From Candidatus Kapaibacterium sp. (GTDB lineage: Bacteria; Bacteroidota; Ignavibacteria; Kapaibacteriales; Kapaibacteriaceae), in assembly GCA_030830285.1 (NCBI GenBank), contig JAURNF010000218.1, positions 4,780 to 68,779 of the forward strand: 64,000 bases of DNA, read 5' to 3'. Under the pieces are notes generated by a model. It had not been told where the DNA came from, did not search any database, and saw only the letters and a program-made list of their open reading frames with translations. A program made the translations under genes and the position numbers. Below, in pieces: positions 52,454 through 60,195 of this stretch. Each line of letters starts with the position of its first letter. Position 1 is the first letter of the stretch.

Positions 52454-54142
52454 ATGTCAGAAGAACAACGTTACATCGTTACAGCTCGAAAATGGCGACC
52501 TCTTCGGTTTTCCGATGTGGTTGGTCAGGAGCATATTACGACGACGCTGAAGAATGCCATTGGGAAGGGGCGAATCCATCATGCGTATGTGTTTACTGGG
52601 CCGCGTGGTGTGGGGAAGACCACGTGCGCACGCATTTTAGCTCGAGCGCTAAACTGCACCAACAGCACAGACCATGAGCCATGCAATCAATGTCCCTCGT
52701 GCACAGATATGCTCGAGGGACGTAGCGTGGACATCATCGAGATCGACGGTGCGTCGAACAACTCGGTAGACGATGTACGCAAGCTTCGCGATAACGCCAA
52801 GTACGCCCCGATGTCGGGTCGGTACAAGATGTACATCATCGACGAAGTACACATGCTCTCGACAGCCGCATTCAATGCGCTGTTGAAGACGCTTGAGGAG
52901 CCGCCACCGCACCTGATCTTCGTGTTTGCGACGACTGAAATCCACAAGGTTCCGGCAACGATCCTGAGTCGCTGTCAGCGGTTTGATTTCCGCCGCATGG
53001 AGATCGAAACGATCACATCGCATCTGCGGCACATCGCAACGGCTGAAAAGATTTCCATCGACGACGCATCACTGGTAGCCATCGCGAAGAAGGCCGACGG
53101 ATCGATGCGCGACTCGCAGTCGATTTTCGACCAAGTGGTGTCGTTCTGCGGAACGTCGATCACCATCAGCGACGTCAGCGCTGCACTGCATCTCATTGAC
53201 GTTGACTTCTTCTTCGCCTTGAGCACGGCAGCACGAACACACGACATCCCAAAGATGTTTACGCTTGCTCGACAAGTGATCGATCGCGGATACGACTTAC
53301 AAGAGTGCTTGATTGGATTGCTTGAGCACTTCCGCAACATTCTTACCGTGATCACCACACAAGGGACTGATCTCATCGAGGCATCAGGCGAGCATCTTAC
53401 TCGCTATCGCGACGAAGCTACGCTCTTCACGAAGGAAGACGCATTGCGAATCATGACGTTGCTGTCGCAGGGCGAGGCCGTGTTGCGACAGAATCCACCA
53501 CAGCCACGCGTGCGCTTTGAGTTTACACTCGTGCAAGTGGCAGCCATGGATTCATCCGTTGATCTTGGGAAGGTCCTTGCCATGGTGAGCGCAGCGCCAG
53601 CGCAGCAGCGCGGTGCGTCGCCTTCAACACAGATTCCATCGACATCATCACAGCGCATTGTGGGTGGGGTAGCAGCGATTCCGCAGCCGATTCGCGTGGG
53701 AAATCCCGTTATCGTCCGTGCACAGAAGAATCCTGTCAGCTCTCTTACGTCGGGTAATCTTGCACGCCGTTGGAACGAGGTACTCGAATCGCTCCCTGAA
53801 CATCTCGTGTTTGTGAAGGCTTCGGTGAAACAGCAAATGCTCACCATCGACTTCACAGACGTAGGCCTTGTCCTACGTCCCCACGCCGAGATCATTCATC
53901 ACCGCCTTGTCGATAAGATCGCGGCGCTGAAGACGCACCTCGCGGAGATGTACAATGCGCCGGTGGGCGTGCAACTCATAGCGCCTCGCGCAACTGAGCG
54001 AACAGCGCCAGCGCAGGCAAACGATGCAACTCCCGCGGTTGAAGCAGCGTTTACGTCTGCGCAGTCAGAAGATCTGCTGCCAATCGAGCATACGCTGATT
54101 GACTTGTTCAAGGCACGTAGGGCAACAGCGCCCGGGAAGTAA
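52454..54142 (+). CDS. dnaX: DNA polymerase III subunit gamma/tau
   Basis: This 562-residue clamp-loader ATPase has Walker A GPRGVGKTT (49-57), zinc ligands Cys68, Cys77, Cys80 and Cys83, Walker B IIDEVH (128-133), TTEIHK and the SRC motif (172-174). Domain III and a C-terminal part (from about 430, ARRWNEVLESLPEHLVFVKASVK) follow. No slippery A-rich sequence for a shorter gamma form is evident. It is the first gene of a plus-strand operon-like run with bcp, tatD and upp. Confidence 0.97.
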   Translation: MSEEQRYIVTARKWRPLRFSDVVGQEHITTTLKNAIGKGRIHHAYVFTGPRGVGKTTCARILARALNCTNSTDHEPCNQCPSCTDMLEGRSVDIIEIDGASNNSVDDVRKLRDNAKYAPMSGRYKMYIIDEVHMLSTAAFNALLKTLEEPPPHLIFVFATTEIHKVPATILSRCQRFDFRRMEIETITSHLRHIATAEKISIDDASLVAIAKKADGSMRDSQSIFDQVVSFCGTSITISDVSAALHLIDVDFFFALSTAARTHDIPKMFTLARQVIDRGYDLQECLIGLLEHFRNILTVITTQGTDLIEASGEHLTRYRDEATLFTKEDALRIMTLLSQGEAVLRQNPPQPRVRFEFTLVQVAAMDSSVDLGKVLAMVSAAPAQQRGASPSTQIPSTSSQRIVGGVAAIPQPIRVGNPVIVRAQKNPVSSLTSGNLARRWNEVLESLPEHLVFVKASVKQQMLTIDFTDVGLVLRPHAEIIHHRLVDKIAALKTHLAEMYNAPVGVQLIAPRATERTAPAQANDATPAVEAAFTSAQSEDLLPIEHTLIDLFKARRATAPGK

Positions 54143-54146
54143 CATT

Positions 54147-54617
54147 ATGGCACTCGCAGAAGGAACGAAGGCACCCGTGGTTTCAGGGGTGACGAACGGA
54201 AACGGTACGTTCTCAACGAAGGAATGCAAGGGAGCATGGACCGTTCTGTATTTCTATCCGAAGGATGCAACATCCGGTTGCACAGCGGAAGCATGTGACT
54301 TTCGTGACTCGATGAAGCGCCTCACGAAGCTTGATGTACGTGTCGTTGGTGTAAGCCCCGATGGTGTGGCTTCGCATGAGAAGTTCATTACGAAGTACGA
54401 TCTCGACTTCCCTCTTGTAGCCGACGAAGACCACGCATTCTGCGAGGCATTCGATACGTGGAAGGAAAAGTCGATGTACGGTCGCAAATACATGGGTGTT
54501 GAGCGGACTACGTACATCATCAATCCAAAGGGTGTCATCGTCAAGACCTACGAAAAGGTGAAGGTCCCTGGTCACGTCGATGCCATCATCAAGGATCTAG
54601 CAGAGCTCACAGCGTGA
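54147..54617 (+). CDS. bcp: Thioredoxin-dependent peroxiredoxin Bcp
   Basis: This 156-residue atypical peroxiredoxin reduces peroxides. The start is ATG 54147; an upstream in-frame codon at 54099 lies inside dnaX. The active site is SGCTAEACDF with peroxidatic Cys45 and resolving Cys50, the spacing of E. coli Bcp. YFYPKDATSG and VERTTYIINPKG are typical. It starts four bases after dnaX and overlaps the next start as GTGA. Confidence 0.96.
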   Translation: MALAEGTKAPVVSGVTNGNGTFSTKECKGAWTVLYFYPKDATSGCTAEACDFRDSMKRLTKLDVRVVGVSPDGVASHEKFITKYDLDFPLVADEDHAFCEAFDTWKEKSMYGRKYMGVERTTYIINPKGVIVKTYEKVKVPGHVDAIIKDLAELTA

Positions 54618-56218
54618 TCGATACGCATGCACATATTGATGTAAAGGCATTCGACGAGGATCGCGAAGCGATGCTCGATCGCGCTCGTGCTGCCGGTGTT
54701 ACGGCAATCATCGTACCCGACATCGAGCGCTCACGTCGTGCACACCTCAAGGAGGTTGTCGATGCGCACCCTGATCTGTATCGTGGGATAGGCATTCATC
54801 CGCACCATGCTGGTGAGATGACGCAGCACGACCTTGATGAGATTGCAGCACAATGCACAGAGCCGAAGGTGGTAGCCATCGGTGAAATCGGACTCGACTA
54901 CTACTACGACTTCTGTCCGCCCGACGTGCAGAAGTTGTACTTTCGTGAGCAAATCCGCATCGCGAAGGCACATAACCTGCCGATTATTGTGCACAATCGC
55001 GAGTCGGATAGCGATGTGATGGAGATACTTCGAGAAGAGCAAGACGGTTCACTACGAGGCGTGCTGCATTGTTTTTCGAGTGATGTCGCGGTGCTTGACC
55101 AGGCCATGGATCTTGGACTTCACGTGTCATTCACGGGAAACATCACCTTTAAGAAGTCTACACTGAACGACGTTCTGCTACGTGTACCGCTCGATCGGGT
55201 AATGATTGAAACGGATGCACCGTACATGACGCCCGTCCCACATCGCGGTACACGAAACGAGCCATCTTACGTCCGCCTTGTCGCGGAGAAACTTGCGGAG
55301 ATAAAAGGTATGCCACTGTCAGAGATCATTACCACAACAACTGCCACTGCACGACGCTTCTTTGGGCTTCTCGCTGCCGTTGTTCTCTGTACGCTTGCGA
55401 CCACAGCCCAGCCAACACGTCCGAACGAGGATGATTACGAGAACGATATCGATCTCGAAATCGCGCTTGAGAATTACGAGCTCGATTCGATTGGCTGGTC
55501 AAAGTATGTCAAGCCGCGCTCCCTTGGTATTGGCGTAACACTTGGTTCGAACACGGTGGTTGAGCAGCAGACCTACCGTCAACGGTATTACCGCGCTATT
55601 CCAGGCACAACTTCAGCACAGCGCTGGGAGACATTTTCGCAGGATCAGGGTCCTTCGCGTTCGTTCTCGTATGACGGTCTGGCGAGCTTCGGTGGTACGC
55701 TGATGTATCAGCTAACAACACGCATTGCAGTCGAAGGCACCTTCATCTACACGAAGAACGTCGGCGATCGCGCACTCTATGGATTGGCTCCGATTGAGAC
55801 TGGCATCATCGAGGGTACGATGCTCTACTCGCTCAATCCATACAACAAGGTCAACTTCGTACCACAGATCGGTGGCACAATTGCTCGGCAGTCCGACGGA
55901 CGTAGCACGGTTGATCAAGTGGGCATGAATGTGGGTATGGGCATTGGGGTCAACATTCCAACATCGTTTGGGTTGTTCTACCCGATGGTGAACGTCCGAT
56001 TCAACTTCATGTTTGGTACACAGCGCGAGGCAATCATCAACAGTTATCCTGTGATTGCCGGCGAAGACCAGACATACATCACCGACGATCCAAACCGTCC
56101 AGGTGTGAAGCTGCACTACAACCCAACGAATCCTTCGCAAGTATCGGTCGACTTGGCCGACGTAACAACGATCTACTCTATCCCACGACTGTCGATCATG
56201 TTCTTCCCGAAGTTCTAA
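54614..56218 (+). CDS. tatD: TatD-family nuclease fused in frame to an exported beta-barrel-like protein
   Basis: This is one open frame of 534 residues starting at GTG 54614. Residues 1-252 are a complete TatD metal-dependent deoxyribonuclease with all ligands visible: His5, His7 (DTHAHID), Glu91 (GEIGLDYY), His127, His152 and Asp201 (ETDAPYMTP). TatD proteins normally end at about 250-265 residues with text like ATARRFFGL. Here the frame continues, and RRFFGLLAAVVLCTLATTAQ (247-266) reads as a signal peptide. The next 270 residues have an acidic start (NEDDYENDIDLEIALENY) and alternating strands ending SIPRLSIMFFPKF, like an outer-membrane barrel. An in-frame ATG at 55310 with GGAG nine bases upstream could give a separate exported protein. 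A sequencing error or true fusion cannot be told apart here. Confidence 0.82.
   Translation: MIDTHAHIDVKAFDEDREAMLDRARAAGVTAIIVPDIERSRRAHLKEVVDAHPDLYRGIGIHPHHAGEMTQHDLDEIAAQCTEPKVVAIGEIGLDYYYDFCPPDVQKLYFREQIRIAKAHNLPIIVHNRESDSDVMEILREEQDGSLRGVLHCFSSDVAVLDQAMDLGLHVSFTGNITFKKSTLNDVLLRVPLDRVMIETDAPYMTPVPHRGTRNEPSYVRLVAEKLAEIKGMPLSEIITTTTATARRFFGLLAAVVLCTLATTAQPTRPNEDDYENDIDLEIALENYELDSIGWSKYVKPRSLGIGVTLGSNTVVEQQTYRQRYYRAIPGTTSAQRWETFSQDQGPSRSFSYDGLASFGGTLMYQLTTRIAVEGTFIYTKNVGDRALYGLAPIETGIIEGTMLYSLNPYNKVNFVPQIGGTIARQSDGRSTVDQVGMNVGMGIGVNIPTSFGLFYPMVNVRFNFMFGTQREAIINSYPVIAGEDQTYITDDPNRPGVKLHYNPTNPSQVSVDLADVTTIYSIPRLSIMFFPKF
55297..55312 (+). promoter_or_regulatory. Possible internal ribosome site and ATG inside the tatD frame
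   Basis: GGAG (55297-55300) stands nine bases before the in-frame ATG at 55310 (codon 233). Initiation here gives MPLSEIITTTTATARRFFG and a hydrophobic core, i.e. a plausible signal peptide for the C-terminal domain. Confidence 0.4.
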
Positions 56219-56222
56219 GTCC

Positions 56223-56843
56223 ATGGCTATCATCCTAAACGGTACAGCGCTTTCGACAGATCTGGCAACGATCCGTTCGAAGAACACACCAATCGACGTG
56301 TTCCGTGGTGCTGTAAACCGCATCGGGATGCACCTTGCCGTTGAGGCATCGAAGCACCTTCCTTCGCGTGACATTGAGGTTACAACGCCGATTGAAACAA
56401 CGACGTGCTCGGTGATTCGTGGCGGTGTTGTGGTAGTGCCGATCCTTCGTGCAGGACTGGGGCTGCTCGAGCCTTTTTTGTCGCTTTGCCCTGAAGCATC
56501 GGTTGGATTCATTGGACTAAAGCGTGACGAGTCTACGCTCGAGCCACACGAGTACTATCGCAATCTCCCGCCGTCGGACGAGGATACAACGTTCATCGTC
56601 ATCGATCCAATGCTTGCCACGGGTGGTAGCATGTCGGCCACGATTTCGTTGCTCAAGCAGGTGCCGCACCATTGCATCATTGCGACCTGTCTGATCGCAT
56701 CACCCGAGGGTGTTGCTAAGATCACAGAAGATCATCCCGACGTTCTGCTCGTGTGCGCGGCCTTGGACCGCCAGTTGAATGACCAGGGATACATCATGCC
56801 AGGCTTGGGCGATGCTGGCGACCGACTCTTTGGAACGATCTAA
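56223..56843 (+). CDS. upp: Uracil phosphoribosyltransferase
   Basis: This 206-residue pyrimidine-salvage enzyme makes UMP from uracil and PRPP. The PRPP loop VIDPMLATGGSMSA is canonical. VVVPILRAGLGLLEPF and the terminal uracil-binding YIMPGLGDAGDRLFGT are also present. It begins four bases after the previous stop, so it is probably co-transcribed with the dnaX-bcp-tatD run. Confidence 0.97.
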   Translation: MAIILNGTALSTDLATIRSKNTPIDVFRGAVNRIGMHLAVEASKHLPSRDIEVTTPIETTTCSVIRGGVVVVPILRAGLGLLEPFLSLCPEASVGFIGLKRDESTLEPHEYYRNLPPSDEDTTFIVIDPMLATGGSMSATISLLKQVPHHCIIATCLIASPEGVAKITEDHPDVLLVCAALDRQLNDQGYIMPGLGDAGDRLFGTI

Positions 56844-56851
56844 TTCCAAAA

Positions 56852-56867
56852 CCTGACAAAAGTCAGG
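56852..56867 (+). terminator. Small hairpin after upp, possible terminator
   Basis: CCTGAC and GTCAGG flank an AAAA loop and are followed by CTTTGT, nine bases after the upp stop. The T-run is short, so termination is uncertain. Confidence 0.35.
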
Positions 56868-56939
56868 CTTTGTCACATACGCTCCCCTGTAGTTTCGAAC
56901 AGTTGATTGTTTCACCTGTTCCGCGATATGGAGGCCGTT

Positions 56940-57140
56940 ATGACAATTTTCCACTTCGGTAAGCACGCCGTTCCGCTTGCAGACATCCACGATATCAATC
57001 TCGTCTACAAGTACCATGACAACGAGATCTATGTTGATCTCGAACTCAATGGCGGCGCACAACTCAGCCTCAATCTTCCCGACTCTCTGGCATTCATGGA
57101 GCAGTTCATTAAGAAGATTCGCGAGACGAAAAACCTGTAA
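56940..57140 (+). CDS. Small 66-residue protein of unknown function
   Basis: The frame extends to 56907, but GGAGG five bases before ATG 56940 fixes this start and is among the best ribosome sites in the window. The product begins MTIFHFGKHAVPLADIHDIN and ends in an amphipathic helix (LAFMEQFIKKIRETKNL). It has no signal peptide, cysteines or membrane segment. I know no family for it. It converges with, and overlaps by 32 bases, the 3' end of the aminotransferase gene. Confidence 0.6.
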   Translation: MTIFHFGKHAVPLADIHDINLVYKYHDNEIYVDLELNGGAQLSLNLPDSLAFMEQFIKKIRETKNL

Positions 57141-58281
57141 GGTACTCGCGCACGGCTGCTTCAAGCGCATCGATATCGCGCTGCTGAGTATGAAGGTGCG
57201 CACTACAACGTAGAATTGGAACATTGAGCCATCGATGGACAACAACCTCGATGGCTCGTTCATTATACAGCCACTGCTTCATATGGTCAGTGTCTACATC
57301 TGATGGCAAAATGACAGTTGCCATCTGCAACAACGGATCGTGTCCACTTGCATGCATTGGCTGCACACCAGGCAGTGCCACGAGCATATCATGCGCTACA
57401 TACGCCAGACCTCGTCCGTACTGTTGCGCGCGGTCCCATGGCTGCTGTGCCATGAGTTCGATCGCAAATGGAACACTAAGGAACGGACTGTAATCGCGCG
57501 TTCCAATGAATTCATGTTCGATGTTCAACGGACCATCACCGGCCACAGGATTACGCGCTCCCCAGCTGACGACAAGCGGTATGATTGCATCCTGCAGATG
57601 CGGGGCAACCCACAGAAACGCACTCCCTTTTGGTGTGCACATCCACTTGTGACAGTTCGCCGTGTAGACATCCGCTTGAAGCGTCGAGAGATCCAACGGA
57701 ATGTGACCAGGTGAATGCGACCCATCGATGACCGAGAGAATACCTGCTGCACGTGCGCGAGCGCACAGATCCTCGACAGGCAATCGCACACCTGTTGGTG
57801 ATGTGATATGACTTAGGAACAACACCTTTGTGTTCGGCGTAACCTTCGACCAAATGATTTCTGCCATCTCATCCATCGACGGAACAGGCATCGGAATCTC
57901 AGCACGCACGTATCGAATACCCTTGGCTACACAGTACTGTTCCCAGGCACGATCGCAAGCTCCGTACTCATGATCCGTTGTGCAGATCTCGTCGCCCTCT
58001 GTCAGCATCATCGACAGCGCATGCGCTGTGACGTTCACACCGAACGTGCTGTTCGTTACGTAGACAAGGTCCTTCCCTTCTGCACCGACGTATCGAGCAA
58101 GCGTATTGCGTGCATGAAGAAGGTTTGCAATTGACTCGCGGAAGTACAGCACTGGCTGCGCTTCGAGCTGCTCAATCCAACGACGTTGCTCGTCGAGGAT
58201 CGGACGCGGACACGCACCAAACGATCCGTGGTTCAAAAACACAATATCATCGCGGAGGAGGAAGTCCGAGCGATTCAGCAT
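57109..58281 (-). CDS. Class V aminotransferase, isopenicillin-N-epimerase-like
   Basis: This 390-residue pyridoxal-phosphate enzyme has the N-terminal FLNHGSFGACP, VTNSTFGVN, TTDHEYGA, VIDGSHSPGHIPLDL with cofactor-binding Asp186, and the Schiff-base lysine Lys212 in ANCHKWMCTPKGSAFLW. These match the isopenicillin-N-epimerase-like (CefD) group of class V, whose members include cysteine desulphurase-like and racemase-like enzymes. The substrate cannot be assigned. It is seven bases downstream of the OmpA-like gene, so it may be co-transcribed with it. Confidence 0.9.
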   Translation of the reverse strand: MLNRSDFLLRDDIVFLNHGSFGACPRPILDEQRRWIEQLEAQPVLYFRESIANLLHARNTLARYVGAEGKDLVYVTNSTFGVNVTAHALSMMLTEGDEICTTDHEYGACDRAWEQYCVAKGIRYVRAEIPMPVPSMDEMAEIIWSKVTPNTKVLFLSHITSPTGVRLPVEDLCARARAAGILSVIDGSHSPGHIPLDLSTLQADVYTANCHKWMCTPKGSAFLWVAPHLQDAIIPLVVSWGARNPVAGDGPLNIEHEFIGTRDYSPFLSVPFAIELMAQQPWDRAQQYGRGLAYVAHDMLVALPGVQPMHASGHDPLLQMATVILPSDVDTDHMKQWLYNERAIEVVVHRWLNVPILRCSAHLHTQQRDIDALEAAVREYLTGFSSRESS

Positions 58282-58287
58282 GATGCC

Positions 58288-60195
58288 TCACTTAATCACA
58301 GCACGCACACTGCGATTCGCAATTCGTTGCATTGGTGTAGTGTTTGATCCATCGCTTGATGGCTGACGAGCAATCGTAACATCCGTAGCACGAGTGCCGA
58401 GAAGACGCACGGCACTGCGCGCACGACGTTCCATCAAGGCATCGTTGTATGTGGCATCACCCAATTCGTCGCAGCTGGCAATCAACGTCACACGCTTACC
58501 TGCAGCAAGAGCTTCCTTTACACGACGGATACCATCGGGATTCGTCGTCGAGAAGTCGTCCTTATCGAAGTCGCAATAGCCGATGACAACTGCATCATCC
58601 TGGATGTACGAGGGTTGGATGCGCACAACAGGTAGTTGCTGCACGGCAGAAGTTGCACGCACATTAACCGATGCTGTCGATGTGGTCCAAGCACCCGTAC
58701 TGTCAACTACCTCACAGCTGATGCGCAACGGTTCTGTGCTTTCGGATCCGTCGCTCATTGGCAACACAACACGATACATTGGTCCATCACCGACGACATC
58801 AACACGGCGACTTCCAAGCGTGGCTCTGACAGTAGAGGCACATGGTCCGGCCTCGCACGTAAGGATGTGAGCAACAGGAATCGTCAGTTCGCGTGCACGG
58901 CGTGACGTGTCGGATGTGATGATTGGAACGACCATCGGGACGCCATCTATCAGGAAGCGCACCGAACGATGTTCGTCAGCAAGCTGTGGGTATGCATAGT
59001 CGCCAGTTACTTCCGTACGAACTTCAATGCGTGACATCGCATCGAGTCCGAGCTGCGCAACTGCCCATGACACACGCTCGCGAGCGAGCTGGGCTGGCTC
59101 ATCAGTCACTGCAGAGCCGATCACGGTAATGCGCACAGACGGATGCTCTGTGACGTACGCACGAACACCATCAATCACGCGTTGCTGATATGCATCGAGC
59201 TTCGACGTCGCATCAGCGATTGGCGCAGTACTTCCCTTCTGGAAGAACAGCACGGGAGCCGCTTCGTACATCGTTGTGGCAATTGTATTGTCTGATCCTA
59301 CCAATTCCACCACGCCGTTGGTTCGACGTGCCTCAATCTGTAGATCAGAGCGCAGCGCCGCAATTCGTGGCGGCGGTGGTGCCGGTGGCGGTGGTGCCGG
59401 CGCAGCCGGGGGGGGCGGCGGGGGTGCCTTCTGCAACCGCAATCGCACATCAACCCCTGCTCGGAGTGCACTTGCACTCCAGTTCGTCGTTGTTGCAATG
59501 TTCGTCAGGGCATGCTGGTAACTCAACGATGGCACAATGGCAATCGTCGGTGAGAGCGTGTATTCGTAGTAGACACCTGCGTTGAGCGCAGCATACAATC
59601 CTGCTGCATTCGGGATATCGCCACTTCCTACGTTGCGCGTGCGAGAGCCGTTCTCGTAGGTATAGCCTGATAGTGTGGGATCAACGAGTGATTCGGACTG
59701 CTCAAATGTTGCGCCGAGCGGAATACCTGAGGTGAAGCCAACGCGCACTCGCAAGGGCATGTTGATCGGCAGTGGCAGCGATACGTAAGGTGAGATACCG
59801 ACAATGGCATAACCTATCGAAAGATCATGCCGAGAAACACCGTCCGACACGTTCTGTCCGCTAATGATGTTGCCGAACTTCTCGTCAACCTGCATGGATG
59901 CAGACAGACCTTGATACGCGATACGGGCACCAAGCTGAACGTCATTTCCTGCGATGCGCAGACCGATCGGCGCTTCAATTCCAGCACCGATTCCAAACGA
60001 CAAGCCATTGCCCGATGTGAACTCGGCACAACAACTTGGTATGGTTGAAATACGGCGCATCGCACCGCTCTGCAATGAGAGACCCGCCTCAATACCACCC
60101 GAGAGTCGATACGGAAGGAGCGTCGTGTCCGATTGCGCAACTGCAGATGTGCAGAACAAGACGAACGCGAGTGCTGTTGCTGTTGTAGTTCTCAT
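58288..60195 (-). CDS. Envelope protein with barrel domain, proline hinge and two OmpA-like domains
   Basis: The protein has 635 residues with a signal peptide (ATALAFVLFCTSAVAQ). Residues 25-255 alternate as an outer-membrane barrel (PSCCAEFTSGNGLSFGIGAGIEAP, LSIGYAIVGISPYVSLPLP). A proline-rich hinge (APPPPPPAAPAPPPPAPPPP, about 259-278) follows. A degenerate OmpA-like domain comes next (VLFFQKGSTAPIADATSKL ... VRITVIGSAVTDE) and a second near the C-terminus (YCDFDKDDFSTTNPDGIRRV ... SCDELGDATYNDALMERRA). Such proteins link the outer membrane to peptidoglycan, and some belong to T9SS accessory complexes. The hinge DNA contains a run of eight G. Its ATG overlaps the stop of the upstream T9SS gene (ATGA). 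Confidence 0.8.
   Translation of the reverse strand: MRTTTATALAFVLFCTSAVAQSDTTLLPYRLSGGIEAGLSLQSGAMRRISTIPSCCAEFTSGNGLSFGIGAGIEAPIGLRIAGNDVQLGARIAYQGLSASMQVDEKFGNIISGQNVSDGVSRHDLSIGYAIVGISPYVSLPLPINMPLRVRVGFTSGIPLGATFEQSESLVDPTLSGYTYENGSRTRNVGSGDIPNAAGLYAALNAGVYYEYTLSPTIAIVPSLSYQHALTNIATTTNWSASALRAGVDVRLRLQKAPPPPPPAAPAPPPPAPPPPRIAALRSDLQIEARRTNGVVELVGSDNTIATTMYEAAPVLFFQKGSTAPIADATSKLDAYQQRVIDGVRAYVTEHPSVRITVIGSAVTDEPAQLARERVSWAVAQLGLDAMSRIEVRTEVTGDYAYPQLADEHRSVRFLIDGVPMVVPIITSDTSRRARELTIPVAHILTCEAGPCASTVRATLGSRRVDVVGDGPMYRVVLPMSDGSESTEPLRISCEVVDSTGAWTTSTASVNVRATSAVQQLPVVRIQPSYIQDDAVVIGYCDFDKDDFSTTNPDGIRRVKEALAAGKRVTLIASCDELGDATYNDALMERRARSAVRLLGTRATDVTIARQPSSDGSNTTPMQRIANRSVRAVIK

Noticed and set aside
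52454..54142. Programmed frameshift in dnaX to make a short gamma form
   Set aside because: I saw no slippery A-rich heptamer followed by a stem in the expected region.
55712..56512. A 266-codon minus-strand frame over the barrel domain and upp
   Set aside because: It is antisense to upp, which is certain, and its His/Arg/Cys-rich composition is that of a shadow frame.
59337..59440. Proline-rich segment as a possible TonB-type spanning region
   Set aside because: It lies between a barrel and OmpA-like domains and lacks a TonB C-terminal domain, so a hinge is the simpler reading.
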